Origin: Gonocerus acuteangulatus
Lineage: Eukaryota; Arthropoda; Insecta; Hemiptera; Coreidae
NCBI GenBank assembly: GCA_946811695.1
Contig: OX328128.1
Span: 27,622,510 to 27,686,509 of the forward strand
Length of the DNA: 64,000 bases
Direction of reading: 5' to 3'
The first letter of the stretch is position 1. Each line of letters begins with the position of its first letter. Both the position numbers and the translations under genes were made by a program. Below, piece by piece: positions 21,477-32,058 of the stretch. The notes under the pieces are model-generated. The model ran no database searches. It saw nothing but the letters and a program-made list of their open reading frames with translations, and had not been told where the DNA came from.

Positions 21477-21597
21477 ATTGAAGGGGTCGTGGCAAAATAG
21501 TGCCAAGCATCATTTTTAACCAAACTTAACTGTAGCTGCTATATGTTGGATTCTTAAAAATGTTCCTTGGCACTATTTTGCCCCGAACTCTTCAATT
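21477..21597. mobile_element. MITE-G short copy
   Basis: A 121-bp near-foldback with the 'ggcaaaatagtgccaag' ends and 'cttaactgtagctgctatat' of MITE-G, lacking its middle. The outermost bases 'aattgaag...cttcaatt' are also inverted, so the TIR reaches further out than the G-run. Confidence 0.85.
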
Positions 21598-22084
21598 GTA
21601 ATATTACAACATTTTGCCGAACAACCTGGGTATATATTCTCTTTTATCGAAATATAAATGACTGAAATATTCAATTTTTGAATTCTTCCAAATCAGTCAA
21701 TTTCATAAAACCAAATAATGCTAAATGATTTAGAATAGGCCACAGTATTCCTATTTGCCCCTAGCCCGTTGATCCTAAGCAGGCTGGATGTCGTGCCCAG
21801 GAACACCGGTCGATACCTAGTCACGAAACGGAGTGCGTTACCCCTCCCGGTCCGCCAGCACTGACCTACATACCATCCGGGCTCGGATACCCTCCCTTAA
21901 TATCACATAAAGATATTTTTTATAACCATTAAAAATTTTGGTTATAAAGGGGTTTTTACAATACGCAGAAGGTCAAATATTCAAACAAAGCAGTTTTACA
22001 CATTGGTGATTTTTATTTAAATTATTCTACCGGATTAGCATCCATTTTGATGGCTTTTCAGGGTCACTGAGACTAATGAAGCAA
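21598..22084. other. Unrecognised sequence
   Basis: A GC-richer block at 21765-21895 ('tcgtgcccaggaacaccggt') has no other copy here. No supported feature. Confidence 0.35.
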
Positions 22085-22578
22085 TTATCTAATATATATT
22101 TGTCAAATACCACTCACTCACACACTCACTCACTCACTCACTCACTCACTCACTGACCTATCATCGCCCAGCCCAAACCACTTGACAGAAAAATTTGAAA
22201 TTTTGCATGGACACTCTCTTTAGGATGTAAATACTCGCCAAGAAAGTGTATCTATTTCACAATATTATTTTATTTGCGGTTCATTTCAACTATGATGGCA
22301 GACCTTGAATTAGTAGAAATAAACTTAGTAGAAATAATGTTGTCCCTCATAGAGTTTATCCTGTACCTGGTGATGGTCCATCCGAGGTAATAATGTCCCG
22401 AACCCTTGCACAGCCTCCTCACCTATCAGCATCCCCAGTCAGAACACTTCTTGGTAATGCTCGCAAATATAATGAGTGCTTCCAAATGACATCTTGGAAA
22501 CATAAAGTTTTTAAATTTTGACGTCCATTTATTACTGTCAACGAATTTTAGTGATATATATATATATATATATATATA
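22085..22578 (+). mobile_element. Repeat X, copy 1, with (TA)n tail
   Basis: Shares its full length with the inverted copy at 24054-24675: a 'tttgtcaaataccactcact' start, a (CACT)n run (22108-22154), 'cgcccagcccaaacc', 'gcatggacactctcttta', 'ctatgatggcagaccttgaa' and 'acgaattttag' before a (TA)n tract. Both copies end at the same junction in (TA)n, which looks like an element tail. The frame related to copy 2's 79-codon ORF is broken here. Class unknown. Confidence 0.75.
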
Positions 22579-22584
22579 GAGAGC

Positions 22585-22617
<33 letters not shown>

Positions 22618-22633
22618 AGGGAGAAAGAGAGAG
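22579..22633. repeat. (GA)n / (GGGA)n microsatellite
   Basis: A purine repeat between repeat X and a SINE-C fragment. Confidence 0.95.
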
Positions 22634-22772
22634 AGCATTCGAAGCAGCAAAGGGGAAAATCAGGCGGCCGGAGAGTATTACTGACCACACTATCTCCCTA
22701 GTGTGCCGTATGGTCATGAATCAGATACCTCTTTAGTATTTCCCTCTCAGGGCACTCCTGGCCTGTTACAGG
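22634..22772 (+). mobile_element. SINE-C fragment (3' part)
   Basis: 'cattcgaagcagcaaagggg', 'atcaggcggccggagag', 'cactatctccctagtgtgcc' and 'tctcagggcactcctggcct' match the 3' half of SINE-C. The 5' half is replaced by microsatellite. Confidence 0.85.
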
Positions 22773-23348
22773 AATGATTTTTTTCCCTGTACGTTGCTCC
22801 TTTTTTAATAGAATATTCTATTAGAAATATTAAAATTTCATATTTTTGTACTTTATTTTTTCTTTTAATTTATGAAAGTTATGAAATCATCAATCCGAGA
22901 GAACGATTTTAACTGAAATAAAATTAAATGAAAGAGCCACCGTAACCAAATAAAGTCACATAAAATGGCATTTTGTCGTCATCACGTTGCTGACCAATTG
23001 GACAATTATCACAGTGACACGAACCGCTTTTCACACTACCCCATGGACGTTATTCCGTGAATAAATTATGAGTCCGTCTGGAAGTTTAAACGGTGAAGTT
23101 ACGCTGCACAAAATGTCTGATGCCTGTCTAATAGAGGACCGAGAATTATTTAACAAGCCGTTTTGTCCACTCGCTGTCATCGTTTTGTTTAATTGTCAAA
23201 TAAATGGCTAAATAATAGTTCAATGTGGACATTTCACTTTATTTATTCATGAGACAATTTAAGCAGAGTAATAATTAAATTCCATCCTGTGAATAAGTTA
23301 AATTTCTATTAAACCACTATTTGATATAAACTGTCGGAGAGTTTATGC
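22773..23348. other. AT-rich spacer, nothing recognised
   Basis: No repeat shared within the window and no supported coding sequence. Confidence 0.4.
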
Positions 23349-23412
23349 TGTTAATGTTTATTAAACTGTGTTTTAATTAATAAATTAAAAGACAGCTTAA
23401 TAAACATTAACA
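23349..23412. repeat. Short inverted repeat (hairpin)
   Basis: The arm tgttaatgtttattaa (23349-23364) is the inverse of ttaataaacattaaca (23397-23412), with a 32-nt loop. It lies directly upstream of the RNase H fragment. Confidence 0.8.
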
Positions 23413-23612
23413 ACATAACCTGATAATTGCCTAAAACTGAAAATTATAATTTTCATAGTTCATTTTCTGCTGAGTTTCAGGCAATTTTATTAGCTTTGAG
23501 GTACATAAAGTACACCGAAAAGCAAAATATTATTTTCTTTAAAGACTCTTTGAACTCATTAAAAGAATTACATAATGCATACAATGAACACCCTTTTATA
23601 AACACCATGTAA
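23412..23612 (+). pseudogene. LINE RNase H domain fragment
   Basis: The plus frame reads '...FHSSFSAEFQAILLALRYI...IIFFKDSLNSLKEL...HPFINTM' and then a stop. This is the core of the RNase H domain found in RNase H-bearing non-LTR retrotransposons. The conserved 'SAExxAIxxAL' holds the second catalytic acid (Glu), and 'xxDSxxSLxAL' the third (Asp). The N-terminal strand with the first Asp and the C-terminal part are missing. It is an isolated, dead fragment. Confidence 0.75.
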
Positions 23613-23809
23613 GCCTTGTCAAAAATAATGGCATTTGACTACTTGTCTTGAAAATTATTTGGCGGGATGCTTGTCTTACTGCATATTAGGACTTTCCTCC
23701 GAAGGAAAGTAGCTATTGAGGTTGCACTCATGACGGAATTTTTGAACAATTTCTTCAAATCTTTATTGATCCTACCTAGTAGACACAAAAAATGACCCCC
23801 GTTAAAATT

Positions 23810-23815
<6 letters not shown>

Positions 23816-23893
<78 letters not shown>
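23816..23893. repeat. (CT)n-(TA)n microsatellite
   Basis: CT repeats run into about 55 bp of TA within the family R element, at the position where copy 1 has its short TA tract. Confidence 0.95.
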
Positions 23894-23897
<4 letters not shown>

Positions 23898-24015
23898 CTC
23901 TTTATATATGACGCAGGTCAAAAGAATAGTACTCCAATTTTCTTTGTACTATTTTATTGTACAAAGAAAATTGGAGTACTATTCTTTTGACCTGCGCCAT
24001 ATATAAAGAATAAAT
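23894..24015. repeat. Near-perfect palindrome, about 56-bp arms
   Basis: 'gcaggtcaaaagaatagtac' and 'tccaattttctttgtac' are followed by their inverse after a loop of about 10 nt. The transcript would be a long hairpin. It sits between two (TA)n tracts. No TSD is recognisable because of the flanking repeats. Confidence 0.92.
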
Positions 24016-24048
24016 AATTATACGTAAATAGAGGTCAGAAATAGTGGG

Positions 24049-24053
<5 letters not shown>

Positions 24054-24109
<56 letters not shown>

Positions 24110-24675
24110 CTAAAATTCGTTGACAGTAATAAATGGACGTCAAAATTTAAAAACTTTATGTTTCCAAGATGACATTTGGAAGCACTCATTACATTTGCGA
24201 GCATTACCAAGAAGTGTTCTGACTGGGGATGCTGATAGGTGAGGAGGCTGTGCAAGGCTTCGGGATATTATTACCTCGGATGGACGATCACCAGGTACAG
24301 GATAATCTCTATGAGGGACAAAATTACAGTTTATTTCTACTAATTCAAGGTCTGCCATCATAGTTGAAATGAACCGCAAATAACATTATATTATGAAATA
24401 GATACACTAAGGTAACAGCTGACCTGTTATTGTCCTAACAGCGCATGCTGCCTAGGCTTGCATGCTCTCTTTAAAACCAACTAAAAATTCAAAACCCACT
24501 AAAAATACTTAAACAATTGAATATCAAAAAACCCTTTCTTGGCGAGTGTTTACATGCTAAAGAGAGTGTCCATGCAAGATTTCAAATTTTTCTGTCGAGA
24601 GGTTTGGGCTGGGCGATGATAGGGCGGGATGAGGGGATAGTGAGTGAGTGGTATTTGACAAATATATAGTAGATT
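24054..24675 (-). mobile_element. Repeat X, copy 2, with (TA)n tail
   Basis: Inverse of 22085-22578, with the (TA)n tail at 24054-24106 on the left. It carries about 130 bp more than copy 1 ('ctgcctaggcttgcatgctc' region, 24415-24540). The minus frame 24140-24379 gives 79 codons ('TMMADLELVEINC...PVPGDRPSEVIISRSLAQPP...SPVRTLLGNARKCNECF') of unknown family. Its conservation between the two copies suggests a transposon protein remnant. Read with copy 1 as an inverted pair about 1.5 kb apart. Confidence 0.7.
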
Positions 24676-25668
24676 CTCAAAAATGAGCCCAAATATGTGT
24701 CTGTTAACACGATAGCGGCCAGAGTTTTTGTTTTTTCTTCACGAAACGTGGTATATAGCGTTCAATTAGCAAACGATTGAACGAGTTCGTTAACCACCAA
24801 AATCGGTCCACCGGGTGGGGGGGGGGGGGGTACCCCGGATCCAAAACACTAATTTGACCATTCCAGCCGTAGTTTTTGTTATATTTCAACGAAACTCGGT
24901 ATTCGTTATGTTGATCTAAAGAGAGGAATACGTTGTAAACTAAATTGATTCATTAGGAGGGGGTTTACTCCGGACCCACATTACCAATTTGCCACTACCA
25001 GCCGTATTTGTTGTTACATTTAAACGAAACTGGGTATTCGTGGTGTTAATCAACAGAGAAAAATGGGTTGTAAAATAAACTAAATCGGGTTAAACTATAC
25101 CGGTTGTAATTTCTGCTGTATTGTATCGAAACGCGGTTTACGTCGTGGGTATCTCATGAGAAAGAAGTGTTGTAAAAATGAAGTAAATCGGTCAATTGGA
25201 AAGGAGAGTTTACTTGAAACTCTGTTTCATTAGAATTAGCCCGCCAGACGTAGGTTCCCAGAGCCGCCACGAGGAGAGCTATCTCCCATTAGGGGGACTG
25301 TATCCTGTTCCTGCGTCAGAAAGACGGTTTTTTTTTTTTTGTGTATTTATTAAGTAGTACAGTATAATTAACATAACTCTGGAATCAAATTATTTACAAA
25401 ATTAATAACTGATCAGTTCTCATAAGAAATGCAAATGAACAGAACTATTCACGTTTTTATTTTATATAGGTTATTTCAGCAAATTATTGCAAATTATTCA
25501 GTAATGTAGTCTACACTAGAAAAATTCTGAGGAAAGTGCTTAGTTATGTAGCTCGTGCGTGACGGACATATTTTAGTAATACAAAAGTCCAACTCGCAGG
25601 AACTGCGTCATGTTAGCGTGGCTCCGTACATCACCCTTGTGTCAATAGTAAATAGAAGCAGTTATTGA

Positions 25669-26067
25669 CAGGGCCTCCGAGAGGAATTACGGGCCCCTGT
25701 CCAAATAACTTCACGGGCCCCTTAACCCCCCTCCCCTTCTCCATTAACATTAAAAAAAACTATTTAAAATTGAAGTTTCTCTGAAAACAAAATACGTTTG
25801 TGATTGAACGGAATGGAAACTTCAAGTTTTGTCTAAGGTACATTGGCACTTCCTGGGGCTACAAAGTTTTGGACTGACAATATTTAAAAGCTAGTTTATA
25901 TATTAGAAATAGAGAATTTATAATTTTATTTTAATTGAAAAGCTCTCAATAATAATTTTGTGAACTATACATAGGCATATAATTTTGTTATTTCAAATTA
26001 TAAATCGTGTTAAAAAAGGACACCGGGCTCCCTGAGACCAATTGGCCATGCCCTAGCGAAGGCCCTA
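25669..26067. mobile_element. hAT-like non-autonomous element (diverged)
   Basis: It starts CAGGGCCTCCGAGAGG and ends with the inverse of AGGGCCTTCGC. The flanks gttattga (25661-25668) and gttatttt (26068-26075) agree at 6 of 8 positions. The GGGCCC-rich terminal region recalls one group of hAT elements. No transposase. Confidence 0.5.
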
Positions 26068-26395
26068 GTTATTTTTAAGTTTTGATCTTTCGTGAAAAAT
26101 ATAAAATATTATCTCCAAGATAATGAAAATTTAAGGCGCCACAACAGGAATTGACAGTATTCTAAACGATAATGACTCCCCTCCTCGCCTTCTCGACGTT
26201 TGCCCTAGGAAAACACTATTACCAACACGTTTCCCTTTTTCTTACCTTGGTTTTACGAAAATACTCATTCTATTGTTAAAAACATTTAAAAAGAACATCA
26301 ACTAATTAACAGTGACGAAACCCTGTTAAAAAGAACAAAACTAAAGTAAGCTACTCACGGTTCAGGCAGGCTTGTCAGTTTGGCCTGAACAGTCC

Positions 26396-26464
26396 GTCTG
26401 AACGTGTATATATTCCGGAACAATCTTAACTGACAGAACGGTCGGAATATATACACGTTCAGGC
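26396..26464. repeat. Inverted repeat / hairpin
   Basis: Arms tgaacgtgtatatattccg and cggaatatatacacgttca surround a loop of about 25 nt. Context 'gcaggcttgtcag' and 'ggcctgaac' resembles sequence near 54.4 and 55.1 kb. Confidence 0.8.
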
Positions 26465-26825
26465 GACCTACCTTCTGGCGAAACTTACATACGGCTGAAC
26501 CGTGTGTAGCCTGCTTAACAATTCGAAGTTTCAAGCACTTTCTTCTCCAATTGACATCGCACCATCGAAAAGAAGAGAATTTATTAAGCTTTCGAATCGA
26601 CTCCTACCACTTAACACGATTTCCCAATTGCTTTTGATATATTTTAGAAAACAATTGGATAATTTTAATAATATTAAATATTATTAAATTATTTGAATTA
26701 AATATTATTAAATTAAATATTATTAAAATATTAGTGTAAATTATTTGTCATTCTACCTCCTGCCTGGAGGTTTTAGTAACTAAAATTCAATAGTTACATC
26801 AAAGCGTTGAACCGAGAACTTAAAC

Positions 26826-26886
26826 ATGGCGGGTCGTTCAAACTCAGAAAGACTGCACATTGCATTAACTTTTGACGAGAAAATGA
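26826..26886 (+). CDS. Candidate first coding exon of a host gene
   Basis: ATG at 26826 in a good context (aaacATGGCGG) opens a 20-codon frame, MAGRSNSERLHIALTFDEKM, plus one base. It then meets a consensus donor, A|GTATGT (26887). Without splicing it stops two codons later. The segment is not part of any repeat I see in the window. The protein is not recognised. The donor is phase 1, which fits the acceptor phase of the exon-like segment at 62004, but that lies 35 kb away and the match may be chance. Confidence 0.35.
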
Positions 26887-27717
26887 GTATGTAAAATAAA
26901 TTAACATATTTCGTTATTAATTTTATGAGATGCAATTCACATAGCCGCTAAAATTATACTAACCACCAATTCAGTAGTTTTATAACCCGTTCCTAGTTAA
27001 AACTGCTTATTATATACTTCTTATGCTAAAAACCATTTCCATCAGTAAATATGATAGATGTTTCAAAGAAGCTTGCACGCATGTGCAATTCCGTGCCAAT
27101 GCTCATGTGCATATCAACTTTTTTTTTATGGTGGTTAATAAATATTAATGATCTCACTAACCTAACTCAACTTTATATAGTCCAAGAATTTCATTAGTTT
27201 TTTTTTTTTTTTTTTGTGAAAGATATTTTGGCGTGGGTTTTTCTATACAAGATTCATTAATTCATTGTTATGTGCAACCAGCAGAATTCATTAGGGCTTC
27301 ACTAATTAACCTTCTTACTTATGACTGATTTAATGCAAATTGGTCAATAATTATCCGCAGATGCAATTCTACTGAAGTTTTGCTTAATTTTTCTTAGCGG
27401 ATTTACAGTCGGTTGCTCGCTAGATTCCGGATTGCTATCTGAAATCACGAAGGTTGCCCTTATGTCGTCATGTTTATTCATAGGCCTCTCTTTTGTTTCA
27501 GAATATAGTGGTTTCGTTGCTGGGAATTGTTGTAGATTTTATATCTTTAAGGAAGTTTTTTTTAAAATTTTAATCTCATGTTTTGCATTTTTTTATGCAT
27601 CAAGAGATTGTGACCATCTATTATCGTTTTTTTATTCTTAGAAACGTTAATATACTTGATAAAGGAAATTGAATAATAAAAAAAATACTCATTTCATTCT
27701 GAACATTAACAAAAACG
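26887..27717. other. AT-rich spacer, nothing firm
   Basis: Would be intronic if the exon at 26826 is real. A 69-codon plus frame at 27432-27641 has no recognised domain; a 'ttttgtttcag' acceptor-like site lies within it at about 27490-27501. Confidence 0.3.
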
Positions 27718-27802
27718 GGGAATCACGCAGGAGCTGCATTACTAAACATATTCCTTAGGTAAGCGGTAGTGTGAGCTTCATTCCTAAATAATTTGTTTAA
27801 AT
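27718..27802 (+). mobile_element. Family R right-end fragment (inverted)
   Basis: 'atcacgcaggagctgcatta...ctaaataatttg' matches the fragments at 4334 and 40408. Confidence 0.6.
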
Positions 27803-27803
27803 T

Positions 27804-27898
27804 AACGTCTTCGTTCGTAGGATGAATTCAGGGTCCTAAGGCCTCCCCCCCCATATTTTAATTAATTTATTAATAGGTACCTTTAAAGGAGAAAACCA
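27804..27898 (+). mobile_element. SINE-C fragment (middle part)
   Basis: 'gtcttcgttcgtaggatgaa', 'ttaattaatttattaatagg' and 'taccttt' match the SINE-C middle. It is truncated at both ends and follows a family R fragment directly. Confidence 0.65.
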
Positions 27899-28259
27899 CT
27901 ATTCACACACTCTCATTTAATGCCGAGACGAGAACAGATCGTATGCAAAATTTGTAACATGGAACTATCAATCGAACACATCCTGACAGATTTCCTTTAT
28001 GGAATAAAAATATATGCAAAAAAAAAAAATATAAACATATATAAACAGAATTACTAAATGCATTTTTATATTTTTTTTTTTTTTGAGAAAAGTAAATACA
28101 GAATTCTATATTTATTATTTTACAAATATATAATTGCAAGTAAATATAATATTGTGTAATTGGATGTATAATTAGTGTAGAACTGTACAATTTTATATTC
28201 GCCTTAGTAGCGCATGCCCATAAATATAGGACCTATTTGCACATATTATTAGTGCACAC

Positions 28260-29337
28260 CAGAGTAGGTCATTATTCAATAAATGTTTTATTCAATGATC
28301 ATTCAAATAAATTTTTATTGAATAACAATTTATTCATTGATCCATCCACTGATTTTTGTTTTATTCTATGAATATTAGGTTTGGCTCATTATTCAAAACA
28401 TTTTTATTGAATAAGAATTTATTCATTCATTCAGTTATTCATTGATTGATTTTTTTTATTTATTTAATGACTAATTAATTATTTTTCATTCTGCATTCAT
28501 TATTTTTACACATTTAAAATAATGTGGTTCATGGAACAACAAATTCATATTCTTTTAAAGTTCAGTAAAGAATATCACTCTTGATCTCATGAAAATAAAT
28601 AATTGTCATTAAAAGTAGGAAAATTTTGAATGAGCATAGTCATTTTTATTAGATAAGATTGTTAAACTAAATGTTTCATCCGAATAAATAACAATTTTCA
28701 TTCAATAAATCATTGATATTCAGTAATGACTAAAAATAAGAAGTTACATTATTCATTGAATTGACTCAATAATGAATGAAAACATATTCATTATTCAGAA
28801 GGAAATAACAGATTTATTTATTACTAGCTGTTACCCAGTGTGCCATGCTACACTTACTTTCTGTCCATGACTCACCCCGTATCAAGATCTACTCTACTTG
28901 ATACCTAGTTGTCTATACCCAGTTACGAAAATCGGTCAAACGATGTGAATTTGTTTTAGTTCATCATGATACCGGCAGAGGCCAGCACAACAGCAGTTCA
29001 TCTAACAGCCGACAGAGGCCAGTAGTAGTCGATTAAAAATGGCCGTCACAATCTGAATGGTTCAGTGTAGCCAATTTTTCTAGAACAAAACTTTTGACTT
29101 TTTGACCAAATTTTGAAATTTTACTATTTTGACCTAGCCTAGGAGATTTCTCGTATCAAGACCTACCTGTGTGCCAAGTTCGGTCAAAATCGGTCAAACG
29201 GTGTAGATTTGTATAAGGAACAAACAAACAGAAAAACAGACAGACACGTGATTTTTATATATATAGATTTATTATTCAAAAGGAAATAACAGATTTATTC
29301 ATTATTCATTATTCTGAATGATTTTTGCCCAACATTG
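28260..29337. mobile_element. hAT-type element with nested insertion
   Basis: It starts cagagtaggtcattattc and ends 'tttttgcccaacattg'. The flanks gtgcacac (28252-28259) and gtacacac (29338-29345) match at 7 of 8, a hAT-type TSD. The interior is built of 'attcattattc' and 'gaataa' repeats like the hAT MITE at 42258-42676. It is split by the insertion at 28823-29271. No transposase remains. Confidence 0.75.
28823..29271 (+). mobile_element. 449-bp retroelement-like insert with 32-bp flanking duplication
   Basis: It opens with actagctgttacccagtgtg and closes with 'acagacagacacgtg' plus 'atttttatatatatagattt', the sort of ends seen in a widespread insect repeat class. Direct copies of 32 bp (28791-28822 and 29272-29303, 30 of 32 identical) flank it inside the hAT element. 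Inside, 'aaaatcggtcaaac' appears twice in direct orientation. No ORF. It shares its opening with 13345 (minus) and about 31058. Confidence 0.75.
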
Positions 29338-30150
29338 GTACACACCCAACAGCAAATCCTGTTACCAGAAAACAAAGATTACGCCTGCTATGGGCGCATT
29401 CATAAATCGATCTGGATGGGGGGGGGGGGCAATTTGATGTACCAATTTCCATTAACGAATTTATCTAATCGTTCTTATAAAATGTTTTAGGCCGAAGGTT
29501 CGCTTTAGAATTTTGCATATTAAACTAAACGCGTAAATTTATTTATTCTCTATATGAATCCCATGGTATTGTTTATACGAATTTGTCAAATAATTTACAC
29601 CATAGAACTGTTTTTACACACAAGAAGATCAATGAAAACTGTGTTTAACTAGCAAATTTGCTCTTCAACCCTTTGAAGATAATAACATTCGCCGAGAAAG
29701 CTATACAATTTGATGAGTGTTTAAAACTAAATTGGAAGCTCTGAGAGTTTTATCTGTTGTTTGAAGCTAATTTTAGTTTTACTGCCGAGCCGTTTACAAA
29801 TCTAAGATTCCTTGGGCCGCATATTACATTCGCAGCCTATTCTATTGAGTACTTTCTCTAGATAGTGAAATATACAATAAATTGTAAACTAAGGTAATTT
29901 TTAACATTCCAAGGATAATATTAAACCGGAAAATATTTTACAAACTTCAAAAAACAGAATGACCATAGATGTAAACGTGAAGGACATAATACACAAACAT
30001 TTACCTACATCTTACAGTCTTATAAACTACTTGACAAAAACAGCGTAAAATTATTAAAATCTATAGGTAATACTAAAATACGGTTTTGGCCAAAACTATC
30101 AAATATTTAACTTGATAAACATAAGAAATAATATTCAAAATAGATGTAAC
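29338..30150. other. AT-rich spacer, nothing recognised
   Basis: No supported feature. A G-run near 29418 recalls family R but without enough match to call. Confidence 0.4.
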
Positions 30151-30160
30151 AAACTAAAAT

Positions 30161-30161
30161 A

Positions 30162-30192
<31 letters not shown>

Positions 30193-30690
30193 AATGTTTA
30201 TTTAAAATCTGTACAATTTATATAGTACAATAATTAATTGTGATCGTCTTGCGTACATTCAGTGAATAGTATATGGAAGGAACCAATCATTATTGGCACT
30301 TCCTAATATATGCTAACATTTATATTTTCACTGTTTTAAACCGCTGCTAGGGTAGCTGGTCACGGGGCCAAAGTCTCTTAAGCCTCCTGGGAAGGTCTTT
30401 AGGGTGGGTCCGAGTGGATAGGGATTGACCTCTAGGATTTGGGTGGGATGACAATTTGGAATGGAACGTTAGGAATCTGGATGTTGCGAGGTCTTTTACG
30501 AAGGGGATATTTAGGTCATTGTGTAGGGTGTGTAGGGTTTTGTTAGAGACATAAAAGGGAGCATTAACTATTCTACGAAGGACTTTGGATTGGAATGCTT
30601 GTATTCGTTGTATGTTTGAGTGTTTTGCTGTTCCCCATAATTCAAGTCCGTAAGTCCAGATAGGTCTAATTATAGTTTTGTATATAGTAA
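30161..30690 (-). mobile_element. 5'-truncated Jockey-type LINE with TSD
   Basis: A 530-bp insertion with a perfect 10-bp TSD, aaactaaaat (30151-30160 and 30691-30700), and a poly-A tail (T-run at 30162-30188). On the minus strand the ORF runs from the truncation point to a stop near 30347: 'YKTIIRPIWTYGLELWGTAKHSNI...RIQAFQSKVLRRIVNAP...NKTLHTLHNDLNIPFVKDL'. This is the C-terminal region of Jockey-superfamily reverse transcriptase, ending in 'RRLKRLWPRDQLP'. AATAAA-like motifs lie in the 3' UTR. The reading frame is intact over its length, so the insertion is fairly young. It lacks the catalytic core and cannot act alone. Confidence 0.92.
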
Positions 30691-31044
30691 AAACTAAAAT
30701 TACAGTTGATTTTTTTTTTTTTTTAACTATAATGAGTATAATTCTCAAAAGAAACCATATCATTTCTTGAAGATATGCTGCTGTATATTTATAGTTATTG
30801 CTACAATCACGTTTTCATTATTATATTTATTGAGCTAAAACAACTTTTTTATGTTTAAATTTTAATTTTATTATTTTTTTTAGATTATTATTAGATCAAC
30901 AATGCTATTATAACATAATATATTTATATGAATAACTCAATCATTACATGTAATATGTACGATAAGGCAATGAAACATGATCTCAAAATAAATCCACACT
31001 TCAGAGGGTTCTGTAGAATAAAAAAAAGGATAATACATTTTTTT

Positions 31045-31482
31045 TTTTTGACTGAACGTATTACCCCGCTGCCCACGACTTCGACCGCGTGGATAGTGAC
31101 TTAGGGGGCAGGATTTTTGGATATATCTTTTGGATTATAAACACCGTCGTATGGGTATTTAAAACAAAAAAAAAACTTTACAGTAATGCTTCTCTATACA
31201 CGATATTAGACCTATAGCCATCGGGGATCAAGCATACAGGCTGCTAGGAATGCTAAAAAGTGACAGAGCCACTAACCTGACTCCTTAGGGATTGTTAAAC
31301 CCTAGTGCGTATAGAGTGTCTGACAGACAGCAAACATATAGACAAACCGACAATTCAAAAAAATCATTGTTTTGGGTTCTATTGCGTTGTTAAAGGTCCC
31401 TAATAGTATTTTTCCCCATATATCCCATGTACAGAGAGCAATCCGTTAGAATTTTATTATATCTATAGATAGATTACGGCTG
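31045..31482 (+). mobile_element. Repeat with TACTAGCTG-family features
   Basis: The opening 'ccccgctgcccacgacttcg' plus 'accgcgtgga' is typical of a widespread insect element class. It ends 'cattgttttgggttctattg', 'ccctaatagtatttttcccc', 'ttattatatctatag'. The same tail recurs at 31835-31978, separated by a family R fragment. Class uncertain (LINE-like tail). Confidence 0.6.
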
Positions 31483-31760
31483 GTAGTGGCAAGTTGGCAA
31501 TTTGGGTCCACAGTAAACCCCCCCCCTTCGTAATGTACCGATTTAGTTTATTTTTACAACATATTTTTCGATATGTCCACACCTAGATTTGATGCAATAG
31601 AACAATAATCGCGGCCGGTCTGTGCGAATAACTACTTTGGGTCCGGAGTAAACCCCCCCCCCCCTCCAGATGAACCAATTTTGCTGGCGGACAAACTAGT
31701 TCAATCATTTTCTAGTTGAATATTGTATATCAAGTTTCGTGGCGAAAAAACAAAAACGAT
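31483..31760 (+). mobile_element. Family R fragment
   Basis: Two modules ('gggtccacagtaaac', 'gggtccggagtaaaccc', 'caagtttcgtggcg') without either terminus, lying between two copies of the same foreign tail. Confidence 0.7.
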
Positions 31761-31834
31761 TGACATGAAACAAACACTAAATGTTAAGTGAAGCTTACTA
31801 CAATATATTAGTGAAAATCGCCTTTTCTGAGATT

Positions 31835-31978
31835 AGCGCGCACAGACAAACAGACAAAAATTCTAAAAATCATTGTTTTGTGTAATATTGCGTTGATAGA
31901 GGCCCCCAATAGTATTTTCCCCATATGTATTCTATCTACAGACAGAGATCCTTTAGAACTTTATTATATGTATAGATT
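31835..31978 (+). mobile_element. Second copy of the tail at 31318-31482
   Basis: 'cagacaaacagacaaaaatt', 'cattgttttgtg', 'aatagtattttccccata' and 'tttattatatgtatagatt' repeat the end of the element to the left. With 31045-31482 this makes a tandem, dimer-like arrangement. Confidence 0.65.
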
Positions 31979-32058
31979 AAATGTTAATAAGGTTTGTAAA
32001 AAATATGTGTAATTTTTTTTTCGGGTGGGCATTAAAGATTTTATTTAGGGTCGTTATT

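Larger units (their letters stand above)
23690..25563 (-). mobile_element. Family R copy, interrupted
   Basis: The left terminus 'actttcctccgaaggaaagt' plus 'gaccccc' (23692-23810) and the remainder, from 'ctgttaacacgatagcggcc' (about 24700) to 'gtgcttagttatgtagctcg' (about 25555), match copy 1 at 1611-2287 in order and orientation. About 880 bp (roughly 23815-24690) are inserted at the microsatellite position: (CT)n/(TA)n, a palindrome, another (TA)n and inverted repeat X. The internal 25245-25563 block also matches 59060-59478. Confidence 0.8.

Noticed and set aside
29400..29430. G-run as a telomere or G-quadruplex site
   Set aside because: A single G-run without the four-tract spacing, and no TTAGG-type repeats anywhere in the window.
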